From an uncultured Pelagibacteraceae bacterium (GTDB lineage Bacteria; Pseudomonadota; Alphaproteobacteria; Pelagibacterales; Pelagibacteraceae): DNA of 64,000 nucleotides. Where the stretch lies: assembly GCA_902582235.1 (NCBI GenBank), contig CACHQX010000001.1:190760-254759 (forward strand). The letters are read 5' to 3'. Of the stretch, positions 19,078 to 28,969 are shown one piece after another. How positions within the stretch are numbered: the first letter of the stretch is position 1; each line of letters begins with the position of its first letter. Position numbers and translations under genes: made by a program. Below the pieces are notes generated by a model. That model worked only from the letters and a program-made list of their open reading frames with translations, ran no database searches and had not been told where the DNA came from.

Positions 19078-20187
19078 ATGATTGATACTTCTAAATTTAC
19101 AAAACTTTTATTTAAAAAAGGAATTGAATTTTATGCAGGAGTGCCTGACAGTTGCATGAATGAATTTTGTAATGAGATAAATAATAATAAAAAAATAGAA
19201 AACATTACTTCAGCTAATGAAGGAAGCGCTGTTTCACTTGGTGTTGGTTATCATTTAATTACAAAAAAAATTCCTTGTATTTATTTGCAGAATTCAGGTA
19301 TGGGAAATGCAACAGATCCTTTAACTAATTTAGCAAATCCTGAAGTTTATAATATACCTATGTTGTTAATGATTGGCTGGAGAGGAGCCCCGGGTATCAA
19401 AGATGAAGCCCAACATAATATTCAAGGCAGAACAATACATAAAATTTTAAAGTTATATAAAATTAAGTATCTAATACTTAAAGATAATAAAGATTTAAAA
19501 AAAGTATCAAATTTAATAAATTATGCAAAAAAAAATTCTTGTCATGTAGCATTACTAGTAAAACCTAAAACTTTTAAAAATGTAAAAAAAAAAGTAATTA
19601 AAAATAAAGCTGATCAACATTCAAATATTTCAAGAAAAGATGTTGTTTTATCACTCTTAAATAACGTCTCAAAAAGAACGAAAATAATATCTTCAGTCGG
19701 TTTTAACTCCCGTGAAATTTTTCAAATGCGTAAAGAAAAAAAAATTAAAAATGGTAAAGATTTTTTAATGGTTGGTGCAATGGGTCACACAGCGATGGTT
19801 TCTTTGGCTATTAGTAAATTCACAAAAGAAAGTACTATTTGTGTTGATGGTGATGGATCTTTCATAATGCATTTAGGGGCTCTAAGCTTACTTAGCAATC
19901 ATAAGAGAAATAATTTTAAATATTTACTTATAGATAACGAGGCGCATGAGTCTATTGGTGGTCAACCTATAAAATTTCAAAATTTTAATATTAAGAAAAT
20001 ATCAGAGGCAATGGGATTTAAACAAAGCTATCACACAAAAAGTTTAAACAAACTAGAGGTTCTAATGAAAAAATTTATAAAATCTTCTGGGCCTTCTTTT
20101 TTTCATATAAAAATAAATTCAGGTACTCTTAAAAACCTAGTAAGACCTAAGAACTTTTTAGAAATCAAAAAAAAGTTCATGAATTGA
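19078..20187 (+). CDS. Phosphonopyruvate decarboxylase
   Basis: This thiamine-diphosphate enzyme converts phosphonopyruvate to phosphonoacetaldehyde and so pulls the unfavourable PEP mutase reaction forward. The 369-aa product has the N-terminal half with GVPDSCMNEF, the activating-Glu segment SANEGSAVSLGVGYHL and NSGMGNATDPLTN. The C-terminal half has VGAMGHTAM, the TPP/Mg motif DGDGSFIMHLGALSLL and DNEAHESIGGQP, matching the single-chain Ppd layout. It lies 5 bp after PEP mutase. No 2-aminoethylphosphonate transaminase or phosphonoacetaldehyde reductase is recognisable nearby, so the next step is unassigned. Confidence 0.93.
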   Translation: MIDTSKFTKLLFKKGIEFYAGVPDSCMNEFCNEINNNKKIENITSANEGSAVSLGVGYHLITKKIPCIYLQNSGMGNATDPLTNLANPEVYNIPMLLMIGWRGAPGIKDEAQHNIQGRTIHKILKLYKIKYLILKDNKDLKKVSNLINYAKKNSCHVALLVKPKTFKNVKKKVIKNKADQHSNISRKDVVLSLLNNVSKRTKIISSVGFNSREIFQMRKEKKIKNGKDFLMVGAMGHTAMVSLAISKFTKESTICVDGDGSFIMHLGALSLLSNHKRNNFKYLLIDNEAHESIGGQPIKFQNFNIKKISEAMGFKQSYHTKSLNKLEVLMKKFIKSSGPSFFHIKINSGTLKNLVRPKNFLEIKKKFMN

Positions 20188-20214
20188 CATTTTAAATAAA
20201 AAAAGGCTAGTTGA

Positions 20215-21120
20215 TTATATTTTACCAAATTTTTTAAATTCATTAAGTTTTAACAATTCAACGTATGAGTTTTTTATTTGAGGATGCCATAAATCAACAA
20301 TAAAAACTATCCTATCTTTTTTTCCTTTATGAAATACCTCATGTTCGTATGAGTCATCAAAAATAATACATTTGTCTTCAAGCCAAGGCCTTGTTTGATC
20401 TCCAACTCTTATTTTAACCATATCTGGTTCAGGAACATCTATTCCTAGATGATACCTTAACCTTAGATTTGAAGAGCCAGTATGGGGTTTTATATGAGTC
20501 CCTGGAGATAATTTTGAAAAAGCAACAAAGCCATATGTTTCATTGATTGGCATTTTTTTGAGCAAATCAAATGTTTTACCAAAACTATTCTGTAAATTTA
20601 AATTTTTACCTTGTGCTCCAATTAAAGTAATAGAAGACCATTTTCCATTTTCTGCTAACATTTGATTTCCTGGGTGTTCGGTAGTTTTATAATCTGATGA
20701 AAAAAATTCATCTTTAATTACTTTACAGTTCTCCTCTAAATATCTAGACCATTTATCACTTTCAAACCATGGTTTTGAACTTATCTTTTTTAAATTCCAA
20801 ATGCTTGGATTTGAAAAATTTGGCAACTTTTTCTCAATTATTTTGTGATAAATCGACTCCGAACCATAATTTTTTGGATTTTGATATTGATAGTTTTCGC
20901 TGTAAGCCGATTTGCTATTCATTTTTAGAAGAGAGAATAAATTTGAAACTTTTCTTGAGATTCTCCAAACTAAGACTTTTAAAAATCCAAATTTTGAAGA
21001 AGCGAACTTTATAGATAAATCATACCAATATAAATTTTCGGCTAGATCTTCAAACTCACTTTTTTTCAATAGTTCGTTAATTTTTTTTGAATTTAAAAAA
21101 TGCTTAATCCAAGAATTCAT
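20215..21120 (-). CDS. Aspartyl/asparaginyl beta-hydroxylase-family dioxygenase (LpxO-like)
   Basis: This is a 2-oxoglutarate/Fe(II) oxygenase of the Asp_Arg_Hydrox family, to which LpxO (lipid A acyl-chain hydroxylase) also belongs. The C-terminal catalytic part (about residues 195-285) has THIKPHTGSSNLRLRYHLG with one metal His, FDDSYEHEVFHKG with the second, and KDRIVFIVDLWHP with the likely 2-oxoglutarate Arg. The N-terminal 100 residues are unrelated and basic. At 301 aa it is the size of LpxO. It is convergent with the phosphonate genes (27 bp apart) and co-directional with the CDP-alcohol transferase, so hydroxylation of a lipid or a phosphonate head group is plausible. Confidence 0.82.
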   Translation of the reverse strand: MNSWIKHFLNSKKINELLKKSEFEDLAENLYWYDLSIKFASSKFGFLKVLVWRISRKVSNLFSLLKMNSKSAYSENYQYQNPKNYGSESIYHKIIEKKLPNFSNPSIWNLKKISSKPWFESDKWSRYLEENCKVIKDEFFSSDYKTTEHPGNQMLAENGKWSSITLIGAQGKNLNLQNSFGKTFDLLKKMPINETYGFVAFSKLSPGTHIKPHTGSSNLRLRYHLGIDVPEPDMVKIRVGDQTRPWLEDKCIIFDDSYEHEVFHKGKKDRIVFIVDLWHPQIKNSYVELLKLNEFKKFGKI

Positions 21121-21180
21121 TTATACAGATTATTATCATATTTATTGTTTAAAACCATTATCACAAAATTCAGAAAAAAT

Positions 21181-21927
21181 TCAATGATTTCGATCTGATG
21201 CAAAAATATTCATACGTATAGAAGACTCCCTTATATGAAAAATTATCATATAAATATTTAATAACGTATGAGAAATGAAAAAATAATATAAAATTATTTC
21301 AATATAATTTGTATTGAGGAAGAAAGGTGAAAAAATAATAGAGAAGTATTGACTATCTTTTACAAATAAAATTATTCTTTTATATTTTGTTTTCCATATA
21401 TAGGGCTTAATTTTATTTCTTGAATTCAAATTTTGCCATCTGGCTAAAGCTGAATATTTATCAAATACAAAGTGTCCAAATGGAGAGACACATGTTGAAA
21501 TGATGCCAAAATAGAATAATATTTCATTATTTAAAGCAAGATTGCAAAAAATAGACAAGCCAAACATTAAAAAAGATTTATCAATTATGCCAAATAATGA
21601 ATCTAAAAATCGTCCGTAAAATGTAGATGTTTTTTTAATCCTTGAGATACTTCCATCCACACAATCAAGTACGTACATACAAAGTAAAGAAGTTATAGCA
21701 ATATTATAAAATAAGAAAGTTGATTGAATAAAAAAAGACATCATTGCAATACTTAACAGAAAGTTAAGATAAGTAGTTGCATTTGAAGAAATATTTAATC
21801 TTAAAAATAAAGGAGTGACGTAGTATGAAAAAAATCTACATATTATAAGAAAAAAAGGGCTGTTGTCTGTTGTATTTACATATTTATCAATTTTTTTTAT
21901 AGTTTTCAAATTTATATTAGAAGGCAT
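21181..21927 (-). CDS. CDP-alcohol phosphatidyltransferase family membrane protein (altered motif)
   Basis: This family moves a phospho- or phosphono-alcohol from a CMP ester onto an alcohol within the membrane. The 248-aa product has about six predicted helices. The signature DxxDGxxxR(x8)GxxxD is intact as DCVDGSISR then GRFLD. The final Asp three residues later, proposed as the catalytic base, is Gly (GRFLDSLFG, confirmed in the nucleotides); the next Asp is three residues further on. It could be the transferase that takes an activated phosphonate onto a lipid or glycan, or a divergent or inactive member. It starts one base from the methyltransferase upstream. Confidence 0.8.
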   Translation of the reverse strand: MPSNINLKTIKKIDKYVNTTDNSPFFLIICRFFSYYVTPLFLRLNISSNATTYLNFLLSIAMMSFFIQSTFLFYNIAITSLLCMYVLDCVDGSISRIKKTSTFYGRFLDSLFGIIDKSFLMFGLSIFCNLALNNEILFYFGIISTCVSPFGHFVFDKYSALARWQNLNSRNKIKPYIWKTKYKRIILFVKDSQYFSIIFSPFFLNTNYIEIILYYFFISHTLLNIYMIIFHIRESSIRMNIFASDRNH

Positions 21928-21928
21928 T

Positions 21929-22729
21929 TTATCGTAAGTTTTTATAAAATTTTAATTGTTTATCACTGTATTTTCCTAATGATGGATCTGACAAACAAAA
22001 AATATGTTGATCGTTTTTCCGATCATTAATGTACTTCCATTTTCTTAAAAAATGATCTTTTAAAAATTTAGCATTGGCTGCTCTACCATCACAAACTATA
22101 ATGGTACCTGGTGTATAAAAATACTCAAATTTTAAAATATCACAGACCATTGGCATCATATCTTTGTGCCTTGTGCTAATGCCATTTATATCTTTTTTTA
22201 TCTTAAACTGATCAGGCCCATCTAAATATATAAAATCAGGATTGCACAATGGTAATTTTTTATATTGAGTACAAATTCTGTCTTTGAATGTCGTCATTTC
22301 GACGTCAGTTAAAATATAATTTATTTTAATTGGTTTTTTTATTTTTAGGTACTTGTTAAATTTAACAATTCTATTTTTAGTAATATTTAAATATTTTTTT
22401 TCATTTTCTACGACAAATAATTCAAAGGGATTATTTCTTCTTAATGATTTTACCTCATTTGAAAACTTATCTGCTAACTCTTTCAATGCTAAACTCAAAA
22501 TAAGACTTGACCAACCAGAACCAAATTCAAGTATTGTTGTCCTTTTATTTATTAACACATATTGGTACAAATTATAAAGATCACCTAATTCGGGTATGTA
22601 TGGTTCGTTTATTGCCATTTGATTTACTAAAGGTTTCTTCTTTTTAGATAAATTAACTAACAACTTTAAACCCTTTTTAATAAAAAAATTTTTAATTACT
22701 TTTTGGTTTTTTTTTGCTGGCTTTTTCAC
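21929..22729 (-). CDS. Class I SAM-dependent methyltransferase-like protein
   Basis: This 266-aa protein has a Rossmann methyltransferase core. Motif I is ILEFGSGWSSLILSLAL (about residues 70-86), the acidic strand-2 end is FVVENEKKYL (about residues 117-126), and FIYLDGPDQFKIKKD occupies the motif IV position. A lysine-rich N-terminus precedes the core. The LDGP motif recalls class I enzymes that act on sugars or small acids. It heads the minus-strand set with the CDP-alcohol transferase and the hydroxylase. Its substrate is unknown; modification of the same surface molecule is inferred from context only. Confidence 0.68.
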   Translation of the reverse strand: MKKPAKKNQKVIKNFFIKKGLKLLVNLSKKKKPLVNQMAINEPYIPELGDLYNLYQYVLINKRTTILEFGSGWSSLILSLALKELADKFSNEVKSLRRNNPFELFVVENEKKYLNITKNRIVKFNKYLKIKKPIKINYILTDVEMTTFKDRICTQYKKLPLCNPDFIYLDGPDQFKIKKDINGISTRHKDMMPMVCDILKFEYFYTPGTIIVCDGRAANAKFLKDHFLRKWKYINDRKNDQHIFCLSDPSLGKYSDKQLKFYKNLR

Positions 22730-22853
22730 TTACGCATTACATAACATAAAACTACCTTTCCAAAAACCTATATTTTCTGATATAAATTCATTTTGGTCAG
22801 GCAACAAAACGTACCTATCGATAAAGAAATGAGTTAGTCAAAAAAAAATTAAA

Positions 22854-23531
22854 ATGCCACTAATTGAAAAAATAGTTAACCCATTAAGCACCTTTCACCA
22901 TAAAAGAATTTTTATGCACTTAAGGGATTTAGATATTGATAAAATTATTGACATTGGTGCTCATAAAGGTGAGTTTCTTGAAAACATGCTAAAAATCCAG
23001 AAAGTAAACTCTTTTTATGCATTTGAACCTCAAAAAAATATCTTTAAAGAACTAAACAAAAAATTTGCTAGAAACAAAAAAGTAAAATTATTTAATTGTG
23101 CGATCGATAAAGAAATTTCAAATAAAAAATTAAAAATTAATAAAATTAGTATGAAATCATCTTTGGCTGAAGTAAACGAAAATTCGCTGTATTTAAAATT
23201 TATAAATTTTTTGGCACAATCGAAATCAAATTTTGAGGGTGAATACGAAGTTCAAACTAACACGGTGGATAAGATTTTTGAGGGCATAAACTTGCAAAAA
23301 TCATTGCTTAAAATTGATGTAGAGGGTTTTGAAATTAATGTTATCAAAGGATCACAGATGAAACTTGAGGAAATTTCATTTATTTTGTTAGAAAATCAAT
23401 TTGGTAACCATTTTAAAAATAATAATTTTAAAGATATAACAAAATTACTTTCAGAGAAAAATTTTAAAATTTGTAAAAAATTTATTTTTCCCACACTTCA
23501 TTATCAGGATATATTGTTTGAGAAGATTTAG
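22854..23531 (+). CDS. FkbM-family methyltransferase
   Basis: FkbM-type enzymes O-methylate sugars or polyketides, and in marine bacteria they are frequent in surface-glycan regions. The 225-aa product shows motif I IIDIGAHKGEFLENML (about residues 31-46), the acidic motif FYAFEPQKNIFKEL, and the FkbM hallmark LLKIDVEGFEINVIKGS (about residues 151-167) followed by FILLENQF. It is divergent from the preceding gene across a 124-bp spacer (22730-22853) that must hold both promoters, and it marks the right end of the first glycan region. The acceptor is unknown. Confidence 0.86.
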   Translation: MPLIEKIVNPLSTFHHKRIFMHLRDLDIDKIIDIGAHKGEFLENMLKIQKVNSFYAFEPQKNIFKELNKKFARNKKVKLFNCAIDKEISNKKLKINKISMKSSLAEVNENSLYLKFINFLAQSKSNFEGEYEVQTNTVDKIFEGINLQKSLLKIDVEGFEINVIKGSQMKLEEISFILLENQFGNHFKNNNFKDITKLLSEKNFKICKKFIFPTLHYQDILFEKI

Positions 23532-23532
23532 T

Positions 23533-23904
23533 TTATTTTAGAAATTGTTTTAAATTAGGTTTAAAATAGTTAGGTCCTTTCATTACTTTGCCATTCTCAT
23601 TATATATAGGTTTTCCATCCTCACCCAATTTACTCATATTAGAATTTTGAACTTCTTCAAAACATTTATCTAAATTTACTCCAAAGGCATGTCCTGCGCC
23701 ATAAGTGACGTAAAGAATGTCAGTTAATGCATCAATTGTTTCTTTTAAATCTTTTTTACGTATTGCATATTTAAGTTCTTCAAGTTCTTCTTCGATAAGA
23801 TCAACTCTTAATTTGTTAATCTTGTCTGACGAAAAACTAGCATTTGTTTTTATCTCCTGGCCAAATGTTTTCATAAATAAACCTACTTTTTCAAAATTTG
23901 TCAT
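23533..23904 (-). CDS. MazG-like nucleotide pyrophosphohydrolase
   Basis: This is an all-alpha NTP pyrophosphatase, likely a house-cleaning enzyme for non-canonical nucleotides. The 123-aa product contains the Mg-binding pattern of the superfamily: LIEEELEELKYAI (about residues 35-47), then ETIDALTDILYVTYG (about residues 57-71), i.e. EExxE followed by ExxxxxxD. A C-terminal extension KLGEDGKPIYNENGKVMKGP is typical of the MazG-like/HisE-related single-domain group. It ends 1 bp from the FkbM gene (convergent) and is divergent from fumC. The nucleotide preference cannot be told. Confidence 0.85.
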   Translation of the reverse strand: MTNFEKVGLFMKTFGQEIKTNASFSSDKINKLRVDLIEEELEELKYAIRKKDLKETIDALTDILYVTYGAGHAFGVNLDKCFEEVQNSNMSKLGEDGKPIYNENGKVMKGPNYFKPNLKQFLK

Positions 23905-23961
23905 AATGCTCCTATATGATTCTATTAGCTTTTAATGTATAATATCTAATACAATATCCAA

Positions 23962-25350
23962 ATGAAATTTAGAAAAGAAACAGATAGCATGGGGACCATC
24001 AATGTTGCTGACGACAAATATTGGGGTGCCTCAACAGAAAGATCAAAAAAATATTTCGATATTGGAAAAATATTAGTAAGCAAAACTTTAATAAATGCAA
24101 TTGCTGTAATAAAACTTGCTGCCGCTAAGGTTCATGCAAAAGACAAACAAATTGATACAAAAATTTGCAAGGCGATTATAACAGCTTCTCAAGAAATAAT
24201 TTCTGGTAAACTTGATGGTAATTTTCCCCTGAAAGTATGGCAAACTGGTTCTGGTACGCAAACTAATATGAATGTAAATGAGGTTATAGCTAACAGAGCA
24301 ATTCAAATCTTAGGTGGAAAGAAGGGCTCGAAAAAACCAGTTCATCCAAATGATCATGTAAATAAATCTCAATCTACTAATGATGTTTTTCCTACCGCTA
24401 TGCACATTGCAATTGCCTTAGAAACTAAAAAAAAATTAATACCTTCTTTAAAAAATCTCAGTAAAGAATTAAGAGCAAAAATCAGCAAATTTAAAAAAAT
24501 TGTAAAAGTTGGAAGGACTCATCTTCAGGATGCAACCCCACTAACTTTGGGGCAAGAATTTTCTGGTTATTATTCACAGTTAAATGATTGCATTTTAAGA
24601 GTAGAAAATTCTTTAAAAGAAATTTTTTTTCTTGCTCAAGGTGGTACAGCCGTTGGAACAGGGATTAATTCAAAGAAAAACTTTGATCTGAAAATTTGCA
24701 GAGAAATTAGTAAATTAACAAAAATTAGATTTTATCCTGCAAAAAATAAATTCGCCGCTCTTGCTGCCCATGATGCAATAGTAAATTTCTCTGGTACTTT
24801 GAATACAACAGCAGTTTGCCTTATGAAAATTGCAAATGATATTCGCTTTCTAGGCTCAGGTCCAAGAGCTGGTTATGGAGAATTAATATTACCTGCAAAT
24901 GAACCTGGTTCTTCAATCATGCCAGGTAAAGTAAACCCAACACAATGTGAGGCTGTCACAATGGTTTGCGTAAAAGTTATTGGCAATCATACAGGAATTA
25001 CAATAGCAGGTTCACAAGGACAATTTGAATTGAATGTATTTAAACCTCTCATTGCTCACAATATTCTTCAATCTATTGACCTTTTATCAGACAGCTCAAA
25101 AAATTTTTCTCAATTTTGTGTTAAGGGTATCAAGGCTGACATAAAAAAAATAAATTTTGATTTAAATAACTCGTTAATGCTAGTCACAGCTCTTGCACCT
25201 AAGATAGGTTATGATAATGCAGCCAAAATTGCAAAATCTGCTCTTAAAAACAAAACTACATTAAAATTTGAGGCAATAAAAACAGGGCTTATTTCAGCAA
25301 AAGATTTCGATAAAATTGTTGATCCGAAAAAAATGACTTATCCAGGGTAG
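23962..25350 (+). CDS. fumC: Fumarate hydratase, class II
   Basis: This is an iron-independent fumarase of the TCA cycle, interconverting fumarate and malate. The 462-aa product has the expected order: [15 protein letters not shown] (about residues 92-106), [32 protein letters not shown], and the mobile loop [15 protein letters not shown] with the catalytic Ser. It is of standard length. The GTQTNMN and [12 protein letters not shown] segments favour fumarase over aspartase or argininosuccinate lyase. Its last 13 bases overlap the 3' end of the AsmA-like gene on the other strand. Confidence 0.97.
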   Translation: MKFRKETDSMGTINVADDKYWGASTERSKKYFDIGKILVSKTLINAIAVIKLAAAKVHAKDKQIDTKICKAIITASQEIISGKLDGNFPLKVWQTGSGTQTNMNVNEVIANRAIQILGGKKGSKKPVHPNDHVNKSQSTNDVFPTAMHIAIALETKKKLIPSLKNLSKELRAKISKFKKIVKVGRTHLQDATPLTLGQEFSGYYSQLNDCILRVENSLKEIFFLAQGGTAVGTGINSKKNFDLKICREISKLTKIRFYPAKNKFAALAAHDAIVNFSGTLNTTAVCLMKIANDIRFLGSGPRAGYGELILPANEPGSSIMPGKVNPTQCEAVTMVCVKVIGNHTGITIAGSQGQFELNVFKPLIAHNILQSIDLLSDSSKNFSQFCVKGIKADIKKINFDLNNSLMLVTALAPKIGYDNAAKIAKSALKNKTTLKFEAIKTGLISAKDFDKIVDPKKMTYPG

Positions 25351-26903
25351 CTTGATAAAATCTTATTTATAAAACTCCTCAAACTAATCCAATTGTTGAC
25401 TATAACAGAGTTATTATTAAAACTATAAATCAGATTATCAAGATTATCACTCATCTCAGGTTTATCATCATTTAATGATATAAAAAATATCTTTGTGTCA
25501 GATTTCGATAGATTGTAAATTAATCCAAAATAGACTTTTTCTAAATCTTTTTGATTCTTTTTTGAAACTAAAAATTTTCTATAAAACCTTTTTTTATCAA
25601 AAATTTCAAAACTGAATTTTCCTTTAAAAAAAATATCATTATCCTCTAAATAAATATTTCCATAATCAAGTTTCAAACTTCCAATTTTTTTGTTAAGTAA
25701 CTTTGAATTACTTAATTCAATTTTATCTCCAACGTAATTTGAATTTATTAAAATTTCATTGAAGAAGCTTCCGTTACTTAAATTACCACTTTTAATTGCT
25801 AATTTTCCATTAAAGTTTTCATTTAATAGAAATTCCTGAGAAAAAATTTCGTTAATCATGTTTTTGTTCAGCATGATTTTTTTTAGGTCAAACTTTTGAA
25901 TTTTTGATTCAATTTGAAAATCAAAAGGCTCTAGGTTTATTTTTCCATTATAATCAAATTTATTTGTGCCAAGAAACGAATTATTAGAGTCAATAATTAC
26001 TGAGTCTTCCTCAAAAAAATAATTAGTATTTAGTTTGGATCTTTTGAAACTAATTTTTAGATTTTTTACCTTGTCCCCTTTTTTAGATTTATTTAAAAGG
26101 CTTAACTTTAATGGATTTAACCTAACTTTTGTAATTTTCTCATTTAAATTTTCATCAAATTTCCAATCAAAAGTAAATGGGATATTAAAAATTTTTCCAT
26201 TAGAAATTATAGAATTTTCTTTTTTTAATTCATCATGAGAAATTAAGATGTTTTCAAGAGTGAAAAATGAAACAATCTGACCTTCATTACTTTTATAAAA
26301 AATTTTGCTTTTCAGGATTTTTATATTTTTTTTTGAAAATCCATTATCTAAAAAATTATTAATAAATTTAAAATCAGAGTTTTCTATAAAAAAATTAGCA
26401 TTTTTAATTTCAATTTTTTTTATTACATTATTCATTTTAAAAAAATTGTTTTGATTTATAAAAATTCTTAATTTTTTAATTTGACTTAACTCTTTCTGGT
26501 AACCTGTTTTTTCTGTAAATATTACAACATCATTAATAATATAATGTGGTTTTGGGAGGATAGAATAATTGATGTCAGGGGTAAGTGCAAAGTCTAAGTT
26601 GTATTCTTTTTTTAATTTTTCCTCAAGTTCATTCTGTATATTCTCAGAGATGATCATTCCTGGAATTGAAAGGTATAGAAGATACAGAAAAAATACTATA
26701 CTAAGTATGAATAATGCATAATTAAGTTGAAATTTTTTAAATATATAATCTTCTATGTTTTTTTTCTTAAATTGACTAAAATTTATCTTCCATGTGCCTT
26801 TAGGCATATTGAAAAAAGTGGAAAATTTAATAAACAATTTATTTGGTATACTTTTCTTAGAAAAGTTTTTTTGTAAGAAAGATTGAATTTTAAATTTTTT
26901 CAT
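25338..26903 (-). CDS. AsmA-like inner-membrane-anchored envelope protein
   Basis: The track start at 27047 would run into the uvrD gene. The ATG at 26903 ([11 protein letters not shown]) is preferred and gives 521 aa. There is a basic cytoplasmic tail and one membrane helix (about residues 65-85, [20 protein letters not shown]). The stretch [37 protein letters not shown] is the family-typical start of AsmA/YhdP-like proteins, and the rest is long beta-rich periplasmic sequence. These proteins are thought to bridge the membranes in phospholipid transport. Divergence is high, so the assignment rests on architecture and the N-terminal region. Confidence 0.72.
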   Translation of the reverse strand: MKKFKIQSFLQKNFSKKSIPNKLFIKFSTFFNMPKGTWKINFSQFKKKNIEDYIFKKFQLNYALFILSIVFFLYLLYLSIPGMIISENIQNELEEKLKKEYNLDFALTPDINYSILPKPHYIINDVVIFTEKTGYQKELSQIKKLRIFINQNNFFKMNNVIKKIEIKNANFFIENSDFKFINNFLDNGFSKKNIKILKSKIFYKSNEGQIVSFFTLENILISHDELKKENSIISNGKIFNIPFTFDWKFDENLNEKITKVRLNPLKLSLLNKSKKGDKVKNLKISFKRSKLNTNYFFEEDSVIIDSNNSFLGTNKFDYNGKINLEPFDFQIESKIQKFDLKKIMLNKNMINEIFSQEFLLNENFNGKLAIKSGNLSNGSFFNEILINSNYVGDKIELSNSKLLNKKIGSLKLDYGNIYLEDNDIFFKGKFSFEIFDKKRFYRKFLVSKKNQKDLEKVYFGLIYNLSKSDTKIFFISLNDDKPEMSDNLDNLIYSFNNNSVIVNNWISLRSFINKILSSYPG

Positions 26904-26938
26904 TATTCTATAAAATGACTTATAGTGATTTAAAATAA

Positions 26939-28969
26939 ATGATAAACTCTGAATATCTAGAAAAACTAAATAATTTTCAAAAAGAAGCTGTTTTACATAC
27001 TTCAGGACCTCTTTTAATTGTTGCGGGGGCTGGTTCAGGAAAAACAAAGGTTCTTACATCAAGAATTGCAAATATTGTTGAAAAAAATTTAGCATTTCCA
27101 AACGAAATATTGGCTGTAACCTTTACTAATAAGGCAGCGCGGGAAATGCAAAATAGGGTAAGTTCAATATTAAAGAAGAGAGCGGTCGGTCTACCATGGC
27201 TTGGAACATTTCATTCCATATGTGCAAAGATTCTGAGAAAACATGCCAAAGCTGTCAATTTAACACAAAGTTTTACCATAATAGATCAAGACGATCAGCA
27301 AAGATTAATTAAGAATATTTGCAAAAGTAAAAATATTGATGTCAAAAAAATTTCTCCAAATTTCATACTTGCTTTAATTAATAAATGGAAAAATTCTGGT
27401 TGGTATCCAAAAAATGTAAAAATTTCGAGGGGTCAGATTTTAGAAAAAAATATGTTAGAGGTTTATAAAGTATATCAAGAGAAACTCATTAATTTAAATG
27501 CATGTGATTTTGGAGACTTAATCCTTCATTGCGTCAAAATTTTTGAGGAAAATCAAGACATTAATAAAATTTATTCAAAAAAATTTAAATATATTCTTGT
27601 GGATGAATATCAAGACACAAATTACATCCAGAGCAAATGGCTAAAACATTTAACTTTGTTACATAATAATATTTGCTGTGTTGGTGATGATGATCAGTCA
27701 ATTTATAGTTGGAGGGGTGCGGAGATCAAAAATTTTTTAGAATTTGATAAAGTTTATGAGAATACAAAAATTATAAGGCTAGAGGACAATTATAGATCAA
27801 CTCAAAACATTTTAAACGTTGCATCCCATTTGATTTCAAATAATGAAAATAGACTTGGAAAGAAATTGAATTCAAATAAAATTGAAGGAGAGAAAATCAA
27901 ATTAAATTGTTTTAGAAACGGCAAAGATGAAGCTATAGGTGTATCTGATATAATTGAAAACGAGCTTAAAAAAAAGTATTCATACAATAACATTGCTATT
28001 CTTGTGAGAGCAATATTTCAAACCAGAGAATTTGAGGAGAGATTTTTAAAAATAGGCCTTCCATACAGGATACTAGGTGGGACTAAATTTTACGAAAGAG
28101 CCGAAATTAAAAATTGTATAGCTTACTTGCGTGTTGTTCAACACGAGAGAGATGACCTTGCTTTTGAAAGGATAGTAAATGTTCCCAAAAGATCTATAGG
28201 GGAAAGTTCGTTTAAACAAATTAATGAGTACGCGAGGAAAAATAATTTATCGTTAGAAACTGCTTCACAAAATTTAATCGCTCAAAATTTAATTAAACCT
28301 AAGACTAAATTAGGACTTTTGTCTTTTTTGAATATGATCAAGAAATGGAGAAATGACCACTCAATAAAAAAGATAAATCATGTCAAACTTTTGCAAATTA
28401 TATTAGACGAATCTGGATATTCTGCCTCCTTGAAAGATAAAAAAGATTTAGAAAACGAAAATAGACTTGAAAATATCAAAGAGCTTTTAAGCGCAATGAA
28501 AGAATTTGACAATTTAGAAAGTTTTCTTGAGCATGTTTCATTAGCAACCTCCATTGATCAACAATGGGAAGGTGAAAAAATAAATTTAATGACTATGCAT
28601 GCATCAAAAGGTTTAGAATTTGACGCTGTGTTCTTGCCTTGTTGGGAAGAAGGTATGTTTCCTCATCAGAAATCCATAGATGAGAAAGGTCAGAGCGGTC
28701 TTGAGGAAGAAAGACGTCTTGCTTACGTGGGTATTACAAGAGCAAAAGATTTAAGTTTTATATCGTTTTCTTTAAACAGATTTTACCAGGGCGATTGGAT
28801 AGATAGTTTATCATCAAGATTTGTTGATGAGCTTCCAGAAAAGTTTATTGAGAAGAATAATAATTTAGAAAGAGATGATCAAGATTTCGACTTTAATCAG
28901 GATATAGATAATGATAATGAGAATTTTAGAAGTCCTGGATGGATCAGATATCAAAAAAGATTAAAATGA
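26939..28969 (+). CDS. uvrD: UvrD/PcrA-type superfamily 1 DNA helicase
   Basis: This is a 3'-5' DNA helicase for excision and mismatch repair and fork restart. The 676-aa product has Q-motif LNNFQKEAV, Walker A GAGSGKTKVLTSRI (about residues 31-44), VTFTNKAAREM, GTFHSICAKILR, Walker B YILVDEYQDTN, DDDQSIYSWRGA, EDNYRSTQNIL and, near the end, MTMHASKGLEFDAVF and RRLAYVGITRAK. All SF1A motifs are present in order. The C-terminal tail is short and acidic (DDQDFDFNQDIDND). It overlaps the following aminopeptidase gene by 4 bp (ATGA). Confidence 0.95.
   Translation: MINSEYLEKLNNFQKEAVLHTSGPLLIVAGAGSGKTKVLTSRIANIVEKNLAFPNEILAVTFTNKAAREMQNRVSSILKKRAVGLPWLGTFHSICAKILRKHAKAVNLTQSFTIIDQDDQQRLIKNICKSKNIDVKKISPNFILALINKWKNSGWYPKNVKISRGQILEKNMLEVYKVYQEKLINLNACDFGDLILHCVKIFEENQDINKIYSKKFKYILVDEYQDTNYIQSKWLKHLTLLHNNICCVGDDDQSIYSWRGAEIKNFLEFDKVYENTKIIRLEDNYRSTQNILNVASHLISNNENRLGKKLNSNKIEGEKIKLNCFRNGKDEAIGVSDIIENELKKKYSYNNIAILVRAIFQTREFEERFLKIGLPYRILGGTKFYERAEIKNCIAYLRVVQHERDDLAFERIVNVPKRSIGESSFKQINEYARKNNLSLETASQNLIAQNLIKPKTKLGLLSFLNMIKKWRNDHSIKKINHVKLLQIILDESGYSASLKDKKDLENENRLENIKELLSAMKEFDNLESFLEHVSLATSIDQQWEGEKINLMTMHASKGLEFDAVFLPCWEEGMFPHQKSIDEKGQSGLEEERRLAYVGITRAKDLSFISFSLNRFYQGDWIDSLSSRFVDELPEKFIEKNNNLERDDQDFDFNQDIDNDNENFRSPGWIRYQKRLK

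Noticed and set aside
26904-27047. The long start (27047) of the AsmA-like ORF
   Set aside because: It would overlap the start of uvrD by over 100 bp on the opposite strand; the ATG at 26903 gives the expected basic tail and membrane helix.
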